Assembly (NCBI GenBank): GCA_040757115.1 | Contig: JBFLYA010000114.1 | Coordinates: forward strand, 4,336-12,615 | Direction of reading: 5' to 3' | Length of the DNA stretch: 8,280 nucleotides | Origin: a bacterium | Lineage (GTDB): Bacteria > UBA9089 > CG2-30-40-21 > SBAY01 | Part shown: in pieces, positions 1-6,357 of the stretch | Position numbering within the stretch: position 1 is the first letter of the stretch | Layout: each line of letters opens with the position of its first letter | Notes under the pieces: model-generated | Databases searched by the model: none | What the model saw: the letters and a program-made list of their open reading frames with translations, nothing else | What the model was told of the DNA's origin: nothing | Program-made: the position numbers and the translations under genes

Positions 1-3000
1 TCCTGTGGTTGTTGTTCCTACTCCACCTATCATTCCGAAACCCACTGTTACTCCTGAACCATTACCTCCACAAATTCCTCCTGTTGTTCCTGCTCCTGTG
101 GTTGTTGTTCCTACTCCACCTATCATTCCGAAACCCACTGTTACTCCTGAACCATTACCTCCACAAATTCCTCCTGTTGTTCCTGCTCCTGTGGTTGTTG
201 TTCCTACTCCACCTATCATTGCGAAACCTACGGTCATTCCTGTTCCACCTGTCGTTCCGAAGCCCGCTGTTACTCCTGTTCCACCTGCCGCTCCGACAAA
301 CCTGCAACTTGAGCCTGTTTCAAAAGCGGCGATAAAACTCTCCTGGAGTGATAACTCAAATGACGAAGCGGGATTTAAAATAGAGCGGGCATTACTATCA
401 AAAGAATATGTTGAAATAAAAATCCTTCCTCCAAATACCACTTCCTTCACAGATGAAAGGTTGACAAAAGATACCTTTTATTCCTATCGGATAAGGGCAT
501 ACAATAAAGTGGGTAACTCAGAATATTCAAACCCAGCGGGGATAAGAACACTGGATATTGTTCCTTCAGCACCAACTAAACTAACCGGGGCATCAAATAT
601 AAGCACAGCGATAAGCCTTTCCTGGCAAGATAACTCAAATAATGAGGCAGGATTTAAGATTGAAAGAAGGGTAGAAACTGAGCCAGGTTATACAACAATC
701 GCCATTTTGGAACAAAATACAACCTCATATCAAGATTCTGGACTGACACCTAATCTTACTTATTACTATCGAGTTCGCGCCTATAATCGGTCCGGTCATT
801 CTGAATACTCAAATTTATTATCTGTAAAGACATTACCGGTCAGGCCATTTGTCCCAACAAACCTTAAAATTAGTTCTATATCTTCAAATCAAATAAATTT
901 ATCCTGGCAGGATAATTCAGATAATGAAACAGGATTTGAATTAGAGCGAAAAGTAGAAGAAGGAAACTATGAAAAAATAACCAACATTCCAGCAAATACA
1001 ACGAGTTATGAGGATAAAAAATTAGAGCCAAATACCACTTATTATTATCGAATAATGTCTTATAATCAAGCCGGCAAATCAAGTTATTCAAATGAACAGA
1101 AGGCAACAACAAAGGATATTCCTCCCTATTCACCATCAGGATTACTGGCAAAACCTATTTCCACAACTCAAATAGACCTTTGCTGGGAGGATAATTCAAA
1201 AAATGAACAAGGATTTAAACTGGAGCGATGCAGAAAAGAACAGTCCTGGACACAAATTGCAATATTACCAGCGGATACGACTGCCTATCAGGATAAAGAT
1301 TTACAACAGAATACCAGTTACTTTTATCGTCTTCGGGCTTATAATGGACTGGGAGATTCTGACTATTCCAATGAAGTAGAATGTTTGACATTAGACATTC
1401 TGCCAATCTCACCAACGAATCTTCACCTTCTAACTATATCACCTGATAAAGTAAAATTGATGTGGCAGGATAACTCAGACAATGAATCAGGCTTCAAAAT
1501 AGAAAGAAGACAAAAAGATGGGGTGTATGCACAAATAGATACAGTTTCAAAAAATACAACTGAATATCAGGATAAAGGGCTTCTACCTGATATTGATTAT
1601 TCATATCGGCTACGAGCATATAACCAGACAGGCAATTCTGAATACTCGAATGAGGCTATGGTGAAAATAATCCAAACTATTCCTTCCTCGCCACTGCATT
1701 TTGAGGCAAAGGCTATCTCTGAAAGTAAGATACAACTTACCTGGGAGGATAATTCAGATAATGAATCTGGATTTAAAATAGAGCGTAAAGCCTCTGATAA
1801 AAAAGAATTTGTCCAGATAGCGATTGTCCCTGCAAATATGACTTCTTATACTGATTCAAACCTTAAGCCAGATACAATTTATTACTATTATCTTCGTGCC
1901 TTTAATCAAGCAGGGGATTCTGATTACTCAAATATAGCCAGAGCCCAAACACATCCGACACCATCTCAACCTACATCTAAAATTCAATCAAGCCGGATAA
2001 GTCCCTATATCGGTGTGGAATCCCCTGATATTTCCTGGACTTATGCCATTAAAAGCAAAATTTACCGTTCTAATCCAATAATCGACACTCAGGGAAGAAT
2101 TTATGTTGGGGCAGAAGATTCATATCTTTATTGTTTTTCACCTCAAGGAAAATTAATATGGAAATATCTGGTTAATGGCAAGATAAATACCTCTGTTGCC
2201 ATTGGGGAAGATGGTGTCATCTATGTTGTCTCTCCAGATAAAAATCTATACGCTCTTACACCAAATGGAAGTTTAAAATGGAAATATCCGGTTAAATTTC
2301 CAGTTGAATCTTCACCTGTAATCGCTCCTAATCTGGCGATTTTTACCTTTACTTCCAATGGAAAAATATATTCTATCCATCCAGATGGAAGAATCAGATG
2401 GACAAGTGAAGTTAGTGAGGTAACTACTACCCAAACACCTATAATTGATGATAATGGTAATATTTTCATCGGTGCTGAGGGAATAAATGGCGGGTTATTT
2501 TGTCTTGATTCAAAAGGTAATATTAAATGGCAATACAATAAAGCTGGCAGTGCATTTACCTCACCTACTCTTGACTCAAATGGAAATATCTATATTGGGT
2601 TGATTAATGGTCTTTATTCTTTTACACCGCAAGGCACAGTTCGATGGAAGATTGAAAAAATAGCAACGAAATTTTCACCAGTGATAAGTGTTGATAATGT
2701 CCTTTATTGTTATGATTCACAAAAAGGTAATCTTATTGCTCTGAAAGAATCTGGACAAATTCTATGGGAATATCCTCTTGCGGCAACGGATATTTCGCCG
2801 ATTATTGATTCTGCGGGAAATATTTACCCTATCTCACAGGATAATTTATCCTGTCTTTTATCTAACGGAAGGTTAAAATGGAATTATACCCTTGATTCTA
2901 AAATTAGCACTTCTCCAGCTATTGGACAGGATGGCACTATTTATGTTGGAGGGGATAGAGAATTTTATGCCATCGGGGCTGGTGATAAAAAACCATCCAT

Positions 3001-4411
3001 TGCCCCGGGTAGTTTAACCACAAAGGTGCTTTCTTCGTCTCAAATAGACCTGGGCTGGATTGATAACTCAAAAGATGAATCAGGCTTTATTGTTGAAAGG
3101 GCAACGACAGATGGAATTTACACCCAATTAGCCACCTTACCACCTAACACAATAAATTATCAAGACACCAATCTTCCGCCGATGACAACCTATTATTATC
3201 GGATAAAGGCATTTAACCAATATGGTGATTCAGATTATTGTTCTTATGTTTATGCCACAACCTATGAATTACCTCCTTCTTTACCAACTGCGGTTTCTAT
3301 TTTACCTTTAAAAACAGGTAGTAAATTACAATTAACCTGGCAAAATCCACCGGAAAAAACATTCTCACATCTTCAAATCTACCGCTCGATTGTCAAAGAT
3401 AACCCAGGAAACCTTATTGCCGATGATATAAAAAAAAATACCTATCTTGATACAGGCCTGGTGAATAATTTACCATACTATTACAGATTTGTTGTCTGTG
3501 ATATTTATGGTAATAAATCTATCCCTTCGATTCCATATATAGGGATAGCGGATGATATTGTTTTACCAGAGATAATAGATTATACTCCAGTAGGGGAAAA
3601 TATTTCTCCAGAGACAGTTATTATACTTACCTTTAATGAAAAAATGGATAATGAATCTGTAATAGGGGCATTTTCCATTAGCCCGCCTACCACTGGCACT
3701 TTTACCTGGGAGGCAAATAAACTTATTTTTAGACCAGTGTCTGATTTATACGGCAATACAAAATATACAATCAGTGTTTCAAAACAAGCTTGCGATATTT
3801 CAGGGAATAATCTGCAAAAACCAGTCAAATGGCAATTTACGACATTTAACCCAGCACCAATAATCTGGTCTTATTCGCCGGTGGATTTATCTCCCACGAT
3901 ATTTGAAGGAGAGGCAATAACCTTTGAGGTATATGCCTCAGATTCTAATGATAATGTATTAAGATACAGTTGGAAATTAGATGGTGTTGAAAAATCGAAG
4001 ACTAATTCCTGGACATATACACCATCTGCAACTGAAGCCGGGGTTAAAAGACTTATTTTAAGTATAACCGACGGAACATCAATGACACTCCAGAATTGGA
4101 CAATAACGGTGCTCGATAGAAATATACCACCAAAATTATCTCTACCAAAACAAGAGATAATTATAAATACCAATGAATTATTGCAGTTTAATATTTCAGC
4201 TGAGGATGAAGATGGTGATTTGTTAAGATATACCACATCATCTTTACCTGAAGGAGCATATTTTTCTGAAATGACTAAAATCTTCAGCTGGCGTCCCACC
4301 AATGCCCAGAATGGAATCTACCGGATAATCTTCAAAGTAAATGATGGTAAAGGTGGCGAAGACGAAAAAGAAATCAAAATCTATGTTAATCGCCCACCAA
4401 TAATAGAATAA
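1..4411 (+). CDS. Giant multidomain surface protein (FnIII / PQQ-like beta-propeller / Ig-like), 5' partial
   Basis: The frame is open from the window edge; no true start is visible, because the first GTG (position 5) lies inside a repeat. At least 1469 codons are present, ending TAA at 4409-4411. Domains in order: Pro/Val-rich linker (to about 289); six FnIII domains (about 290-555, 560-841, 842-1118, 1122-1401, 1402-1678, 1679-1954); an eight-repeat PQQ-like propeller (2030-2986); two FnIII domains (about 2993-3268, 3269-3556, the second divergent); an SbsA/Big_5-like domain (about 3557-3853); a PKD/Ig-like domain (3854-4123); and a cadherin/He_PIG-like domain (4124-4408). FnIII domains 1-7 share W-x-DNS-x-[ND]-E-x-GF and a Tyr-rich YYYRIRAYN strand. 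By family knowledge such proteins are exported and act in adhesion or cell-surface structure; no catalytic site is seen. No LPXTG, PEP-CTERM or transmembrane anchor is visible at the C-terminus, and any signal peptide lies outside the window. Specific function is unknown. Confidence 0.93.
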   Translation, partial: PVVVVPTPPIIPKPTVTPEPLPPQIPPVVPAPVVVVPTPPIIPKPTVTPEPLPPQIPPVVPAPVVVVPTPPIIAKPTVIPVPPVVPKPAVTPVPPAAPTNLQLEPVSKAAIKLSWSDNSNDEAGFKIERALLSKEYVEIKILPPNTTSFTDERLTKDTFYSYRIRAYNKVGNSEYSNPAGIRTLDIVPSAPTKLTGASNISTAISLSWQDNSNNEAGFKIERRVETEPGYTTIAILEQNTTSYQDSGLTPNLTYYYRVRAYNRSGHSEYSNLLSVKTLPVRPFVPTNLKISSISSNQINLSWQDNSDNETGFELERKVEEGNYEKITNIPANTTSYEDKKLEPNTTYYYRIMSYNQAGKSSYSNEQKATTKDIPPYSPSGLLAKPISTTQIDLCWEDNSKNEQGFKLERCRKEQSWTQIAILPADTTAYQDKDLQQNTSYFYRLRAYNGLGDSDYSNEVECLTLDILPISPTNLHLLTISPDKVKLMWQDNSDNESGFKIERRQKDGVYAQIDTVSKNTTEYQDKGLLPDIDYSYRLRAYNQTGNSEYSNEAMVKIIQTIPSSPLHFEAKAISESKIQLTWEDNSDNESGFKIERKASDKKEFVQIAIVPANMTSYTDSNLKPDTIYYYYLRAFNQAGDSDYSNIARAQTHPTPSQPTSKIQSSRISPYIGVESPDISWTYAIKSKIYRSNPIIDTQGRIYVGAEDSYLYCFSPQGKLIWKYLVNGKINTSVAIGEDGVIYVVSPDKNLYALTPNGSLKWKYPVKFPVESSPVIAPNLAIFTFTSNGKIYSIHPDGRIRWTSEVSEVTTTQTPIIDDNGNIFIGAEGINGGLFCLDSKGNIKWQYNKAGSAFTSPTLDSNGNIYIGLINGLYSFTPQGTVRWKIEKIATKFSPVISVDNVLYCYDSQKGNLIALKESGQILWEYPLAATDISPIIDSAGNIYPISQDNLSCLLSNGRLKWNYTLDSKISTSPAIGQDGTIYVGGDREFYAIGAGDKKPSIAPGSLTTKVLSSSQIDLGWIDNSKDESGFIVERATTDGIYTQLATLPPNTINYQDTNLPPMTTYYYRIKAFNQYGDSDYCSYVYATTYELPPSLPTAVSILPLKTGSKLQLTWQNPPEKTFSHLQIYRSIVKDNPGNLIADDIKKNTYLDTGLVNNLPYYYRFVVCDIYGNKSIPSIPYIGIADDIVLPEIIDYTPVGENISPETVIILTFNEKMDNESVIGAFSISPPTTGTFTWEANKLIFRPVSDLYGNTKYTISVSKQACDISGNNLQKPVKWQFTTFNPAPIIWSYSPVDLSPTIFEGEAITFEVYASDSNDNVLRYSWKLDGVEKSKTNSWTYTPSATEAGVKRLILSITDGTSMTLQNWTITVLDRNIPPKLSLPKQEIIINTNELLQFNISAEDEDGDLLRYTTSSLPEGAYFSEMTKIFSWRPTNAQNGIYRIIFKVNDGKGGEDEKEIKIYVNRPPIIE
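2..220 (+). repeat. 93-bp in-frame tandem repeat in Pro/Val-rich linker
   Basis: Two 93-bp copies (2-94 and 95-187) are identical base for base. A third copy begins at 188 and stays identical for 33 bases, to 220, before diverging. Each unit encodes 31 residues built from VVVVPTPPII, PKPTVTP and EPLPPQIPPVVPAP. Because 93 is divisible by three, copy number can change without a frameshift. After 220 the sequence continues as a shorter, degenerate KPxVxPVPP pattern up to the first FnIII domain. The array reaches the window edge, so more copies may lie upstream. The linker is probably an extended polyproline-type stalk. Confidence 0.95.
2030..2986 (+). other. Eight-repeat PQQ-like beta-propeller domain within the giant protein
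   Basis: Eight repeats of about 40 residues each start with a hydrophobic-x-W strand: ISWTYAI, LIWKYLV, LKWKYPV, IRWTSEV, IKWQYNK, VRWKIEK, ILWEYPL and LKWNYTL. Most are followed by a 'SP-x-I-x-x-x-G-x-IY-x-G' segment and a 'LY-x-x-x-P-x-G' turn. This is the pattern of PQQ/pyrrolo-quinoline-quinone repeats as in BamB and quinoprotein propellers. Eight repeats fit a closed eight-bladed ring. No quinoprotein catalytic insertions are visible, so a binding or structural role is more likely than dehydrogenase activity (inference). Confidence 0.85.
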
Positions 4412-4567
4412 ATAATGGTAACCGTTCACCGCACAGACACAGAGACGCAGAGAAAAAATTAAAATCTATTCACCAGAGACAGAAATTTCGGTGGTGTCTT
4501 AATCTAGCATAAAGGTTAAAATAGTGTATAGGGTTCTGCAAAATAGGATTTGAGGGAGACAACAAAT

Positions 4568-4622
4568 AAATATCAAATATCAAATATCAAATATCAAATA
4601 TTAAATATCAAATATAAATATC
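4568..4622 (+). repeat. AAATATC heptamer tandem array
   Basis: Eight consecutive units cover 55 bases: AAATATC four times (4568-4595), AAATATT (4596-4602), AAATATC (4603-4609), a six-base unit AAATAT (4610-4615) and AAATATC (4616-4622). The array runs directly into CAAAATGCAAAA, the left arm of the innermost inverted pair. It is noncoding and probably grew by slippage. Confidence 0.9.
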
Positions 4623-4785
4623 AAAATGCAAAATTACAAATCAAATTTCAAAGAGGAAGTAGCAAGGTTTCTCAAAGAGTTGGAGGAATTTGGTAATATC
4701 TTTGCTTCAAGTATTTTAACGCTGAAAGGAAAGAGATAATTTTACATTTTGATATGTAATTTTTATATTTGCTTTTTGCATTTTG
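4622..4785. repeat. Innermost AT-rich inverted pair, CAAAATGCAAAA
   Basis: CAAAATGCAAAA at 4622-4633 has its exact reverse complement TTTTGCATTTTG at 4774-4785 (12/12). Nearby words such as ATTACA, AAATATAAA and CAAAGAG also recur in inverted order but with different spacing, so the similarity extends beyond the perfect core. The pair flanks the four helix bundle gene remnant. Confidence 0.6.
4626..4739 (+). pseudogene. Remnant of a four helix bundle protein gene (23S rRNA intervening-sequence protein family)
   Basis: ATG at 4626 opens a frame of 37 residues ending TAA at 4737-4739. The first residues (MQNYKSNFKEE) are encoded by the AT-rich repeat arm. The remainder, VARFLKELEEFGNIFASSIL followed by TLKGKR, resembles the final helix and tail of the small (about 120-residue) 'four helix bundle' proteins related to the 23S rRNA intervening-sequence protein. 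That comparison is from memory of the family. The three upstream helices are missing, so this looks like an internally deleted or 5'-truncated copy. It could still be a tiny expressed peptide, but no clear ribosome binding site precedes it. Confidence 0.5.
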
Positions 4786-4867
4786 CTCTTTGGAGGAAAT
4801 CCCTTTTGGACACCAAATCTGCATAGATTTCACTATTAGAGTTATTTTCAGACACCACCGAAATTTC

Positions 4868-4985
4868 GGGACGGTTCACTTTTATTTGGAATCTTGCGGT
4901 TAGAAAATGAAGTTAAACTTTCTGTGAACGCTTACAAGTAACATTTGAAAGAAATCATAGGAAAAACGATAAAAGGAACCGTCCC
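4868..4985. repeat. REP-like unit with GGGACGGTTC inverted ends
   Basis: GGGACGGTTC at 4868-4877 is the exact reverse complement of GAACCGTCCC at 4976-4985, giving a 118-base unit. The right end runs into C6 and A9 homopolymers (4983-4997); read on the minus strand this is T9-G6-ACGGTTCC. That motif resembles interspersed REP-type repeats I recall from other bacterial genomes. The left end abuts the GAAATTTC arm at 4850-4867 without a gap, so the elements are stacked directly on each other. Confidence 0.55.
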
Positions 4986-5078
4986 CCCAAAAAAAAAGAT
5001 ATTTTCCTCTCTGTTTCTCTGCGTCTCTGCGGTAAAGAATTACCTGAATGCTTACAAAACCAAAAAGAGGAATGAAAA

Positions 5079-6098
5079 ATGATGTTCAAAACTATATTTT
5101 CCAAAAACATTATTCTGACAATAATCATTTTTTTTATCCTTTTGGGTTTGTCCATTTACCAATTTGGTTTGAGCCTTTCTTTGCAACAATTCATTAATGG
5201 TATTCAAAAAGGGAGTATGTATGCCCTCATTGCCCTGGGATATACTATGGTTTATGGAATTATCAAGTTGATTAACTTTGCCCACGGCGATATTTTTATG
5301 GTTGGTGTATATCTGGCGTGTTTCTCTGGGAATTTTTTATTTAATCAAAATATCCCCTATTCATTTTTTATAGCGATGATTGTGGCAATGGTGGGTTGTA
5401 TGTTATTGGGTATTTTTATCCAGAAGATTGCATATCAACCACTTCGAGATAAACCAAGATTAACCATGCTCATTACGGCTATTGGTGTTTCTTTATTTTT
5501 AGAGAATTTTTTGGCACTTGCCCCACAGTCTGTTCCTTCGCCATTAAAATTTATTGTCTTTGGTCCTCAATTTCGGAAGTTCCCACCACTGATTGAAGAA
5601 AAAACCATCCAGATATGTGGTATTATCTTCAATAATATCAAACTTATTGACCTGTGGATTGCCATTCTTATGATGATTATTTTGCAATATATTGTCAAAT
5701 ACACAATGATTGGCAAGGCAATGCGTGCCACCGCATTCAACAAGGATGTTGCTCAACTTATGGGCATAAATATCAACTATGTCATTATGGTCACATTTGC
5801 TTTAGGTTCAGGATTAGCCGGGATAGCCGGGATACTTTATGGTTTGACTTATGGTGTTCTTCAATCTCCATATCTTGGTTTGTGGCCTGGTATTGCCGCC
5901 TTTGTAGCCGCAGTCGTCGGAGGAATAGGTAATATCCCGGGGGCAATGTTAGGTGGATTTCTGATGGGAATTGTCGAGACTATGGCTCTATCTATCAATT
6001 CTAATTTAGGCTATGTGGCTACTTTCTTCCTGCTTGTTCTGGTGCTTCTTTTTAAACCAACAGGATTATTAGGAAAACCATTTGTGCAAAAGATATAG
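5079..6098 (+). CDS. livH: Branched-chain amino acid ABC transporter permease LivH
   Basis: This 339-residue integral membrane protein is one of two permease subunits that form the inner-membrane channel of a HAAT-type importer for leucine/isoleucine/valine or related solutes. Family hallmarks are INGIQKGSMYALIALGY (residues 39-55), NFAHGD (66-71), the cytoplasmic coupling segment RATAFNKDVAQLMGIN (216-231), a Gly-rich GLAGIAGILYG stretch (246-255) and the KPTGLLGK tail (326-333). AGAGG at 5066-5070 sits 8 bases before ATG 5079; a second ATG follows at 5082 and is less well spaced. About 30 residues, including one hydrophobic segment (about 10-28), precede the usual LivH start region, making the protein somewhat longer than the roughly 300-residue norm. 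It is followed by livM and livG, forming a liv-type cluster. The transported substrate cannot be told from sequence. Confidence 0.95.
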   Translation: MMFKTIFSKNIILTIIIFFILLGLSIYQFGLSLSLQQFINGIQKGSMYALIALGYTMVYGIIKLINFAHGDIFMVGVYLACFSGNFLFNQNIPYSFFIAMIVAMVGCMLLGIFIQKIAYQPLRDKPRLTMLITAIGVSLFLENFLALAPQSVPSPLKFIVFGPQFRKFPPLIEEKTIQICGIIFNNIKLIDLWIAILMMIILQYIVKYTMIGKAMRATAFNKDVAQLMGININYVIMVTFALGSGLAGIAGILYGLTYGVLQSPYLGLWPGIAAFVAAVVGGIGNIPGAMLGGFLMGIVETMALSINSNLGYVATFFLLVLVLLFKPTGLLGKPFVQKI

Positions 6099-6121
6099 CT
6101 TTCAGGCAAGGGGAAAGGAAG

Positions 6122-6192
6122 TTTCACGCCAAGCACGCAAAGAACGCAAAGGGAAATAAGGGGAAAAATTACCTTTGCGCCTTTGCGTGAAA
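6122..6192. repeat. Imperfect hairpin repeat (TTTCACGC ... GCGTGAAA)
   Basis: TTTCACGC (6122-6129) pairs with GCGTGAAA (6185-6192), and CGCAAAGG (6145-6152) pairs with CCTTTGCG (6172-6179). The left side carries an extra stretch, ACGCAAAGAACGCAAAGG, giving an unequal fold. The sequence resembles the 'TTTCACGCAAAGGCGCAAAGG' interspersed intergenic repeats I recall from other genomes (memory, not searched). Confidence 0.7.
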
Positions 6193-6264
6193 AAACTATT
6201 TTCAGGAAAATGTAGTTTTGTAAATCAATCAATTACAATAAGTTACGAACATTTTCAGGAGAAG

Positions 6265-6342
6265 TATGGGACGCAGATAAACGCAGATTTTCAGGATTTT
6301 TAAATATACATCCTGATAATCTGCGAAAATCTGCGTCCCATA
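6265..6342. repeat. Strong 33-bp-arm hairpin (TATGGGACGCAGAT ...)
   Basis: The left arm (6265-6297) and the reverse complement of the right arm (6310-6342) match at 29 of 33 bases, with a 12-base AT-rich loop. Both arms begin TATGGGACGCAGAT and end TCAGGAT; the mismatches are a central AAA/TTT triplet and one base near CGCAGATT. The core 'GACGCAGATAAACGCAGAT' belongs to a type of interspersed repeat I recall from diverse uncultivated bacteria. A transcript through it would fold into a stable stem just upstream of the livM ribosome binding site. Confidence 0.88.
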
Positions 6343-6352
6343 ACCTATTTTC

Positions 6353-6357
6353 AGGAG
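6353..6357 (+). promoter_or_regulatory. Ribosome binding site of livM
   Basis: AGGAG lies four bases before ATG 6362, slightly closer than ideal but the only purine-rich candidate. It is part of the right copy of the ATTTTCAGGAGAA direct repeat. The left copy (AGGAG at 6257-6261) precedes an ATG at 6266 that meets a stop after four codons (MGRR), so only the right copy leads to a real gene. Confidence 0.6.

Larger units (their letters stand above)
4482..4867. repeat. Middle inverted repeat pair, GAAATTTCGGTGGTGTCT
   Basis: GAAATTTCGGTGGTGTCT at 4482-4499 has its exact reverse complement at 4850-4867 (18/18). The arms lie inside the outer CAGAGACGCAGAGAAA pair and enclose 350 bases containing the heptamer array and the four helix bundle stub. 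An 18-bp perfect inverted pair at this distance suggests the ends of an inserted non-autonomous element, or two oppositely oriented copies of one interspersed repeat. Confidence 0.75.
4440..5029. repeat. Outer inverted repeat pair, CAGAGACGCAGAGAAA
   Basis: CAGAGACGCAGAGAAA at 4440-4455 has its exact reverse complement at 5014-5029 (16/16). The right arm extends as CTGCGGTAAAG and the left arm is preceded by ACCGCACAGACA, a diverged version of the same sequence. This resembles the 'ACCGCAGAGACGCAGAGAA' interspersed intergenic repeats that I recall from many uncultivated bacterial genomes (from memory, not searched). The arms bracket nearly the whole intergenic region. Confidence 0.8.
4412..5078. 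other. Repeat-rich intergenic region between the giant protein gene and livH
   Basis: These 667 bases contain no intact gene that I can recognise. They hold nested inverted repeats (4440-4455 with 5014-5029; 4482-4499 with 4850-4867; 4622-4633 with 4774-4785), a heptamer array (4568-4622), the stub of a four helix bundle protein gene (4626-4739), a small perfect hairpin (AAATCT-GCAT-AGATTT, 4815-4830) and a REP-like unit with GGGACGGTTC arms (4868-4985). I see no convincing intrinsic terminator after the giant gene. Any livH promoter must lie in or beside this repeat DNA. Confidence 0.8.

Noticed and set aside
9-335. Leu-rich 108-codon frame overlapping the proline-rich repeat
   Set aside because: It is the shifted reading of the same 93-bp repeat that encodes the PTPPII linker. 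The low-complexity Leu/Phe composition and the long real frame on top of it make it a shadow.
2221-2538. Minus-strand 105-codon frame inside the propeller
   Set aside because: It lies antisense to clear propeller blades, shows no recognisable motif and has no supporting start context.
2030-2986. Propeller as a PQQ-dependent dehydrogenase
   Set aside because: Only short structural repeats are present, without the longer inserts and active-site residues of quinoprotein dehydrogenases; the surrounding FnIII domains favour a structural or binding role.
4815-4830. Small perfect hairpin AAATCT-GCAT-AGATTT as a terminator
   Set aside because: It has a six-base AT-rich stem and no T tract afterwards, and is about 400 bases from the end of the giant gene; too weak for a terminator call.
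4945-4973. Possible sigma-70-like promoter for livH: TTGAAA, 17-base gap, GATAAA
   Set aside because: The -35 matches at 5 of 6 but the -10 at only 4 of 6, in AT-rich repeat DNA where such matches are common by chance, so it is not listed as a feature.
4427-5041. CRISPR array or CRISPR-like spacing
   Set aside because: The repeats are inverted pairs and a heptamer array, not regularly spaced direct repeats with unique spacers, and no cas gene is present.
4955-5155. Minus-strand 66-codon frame across the CAGAGACGCAGAG repeat and the livH start
   Set aside because: It reads through a repeat arm, the C6-A9 tract and antisense livH. Frames of this kind are by-products of the interspersed repeat.
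5654-5932. 92-codon frame overlapping livH in another frame
   Set aside because: It is fully inside livH, whose coding signal is unambiguous, and is rich in Cys/Arg/Trp/His typical of a shifted reading.
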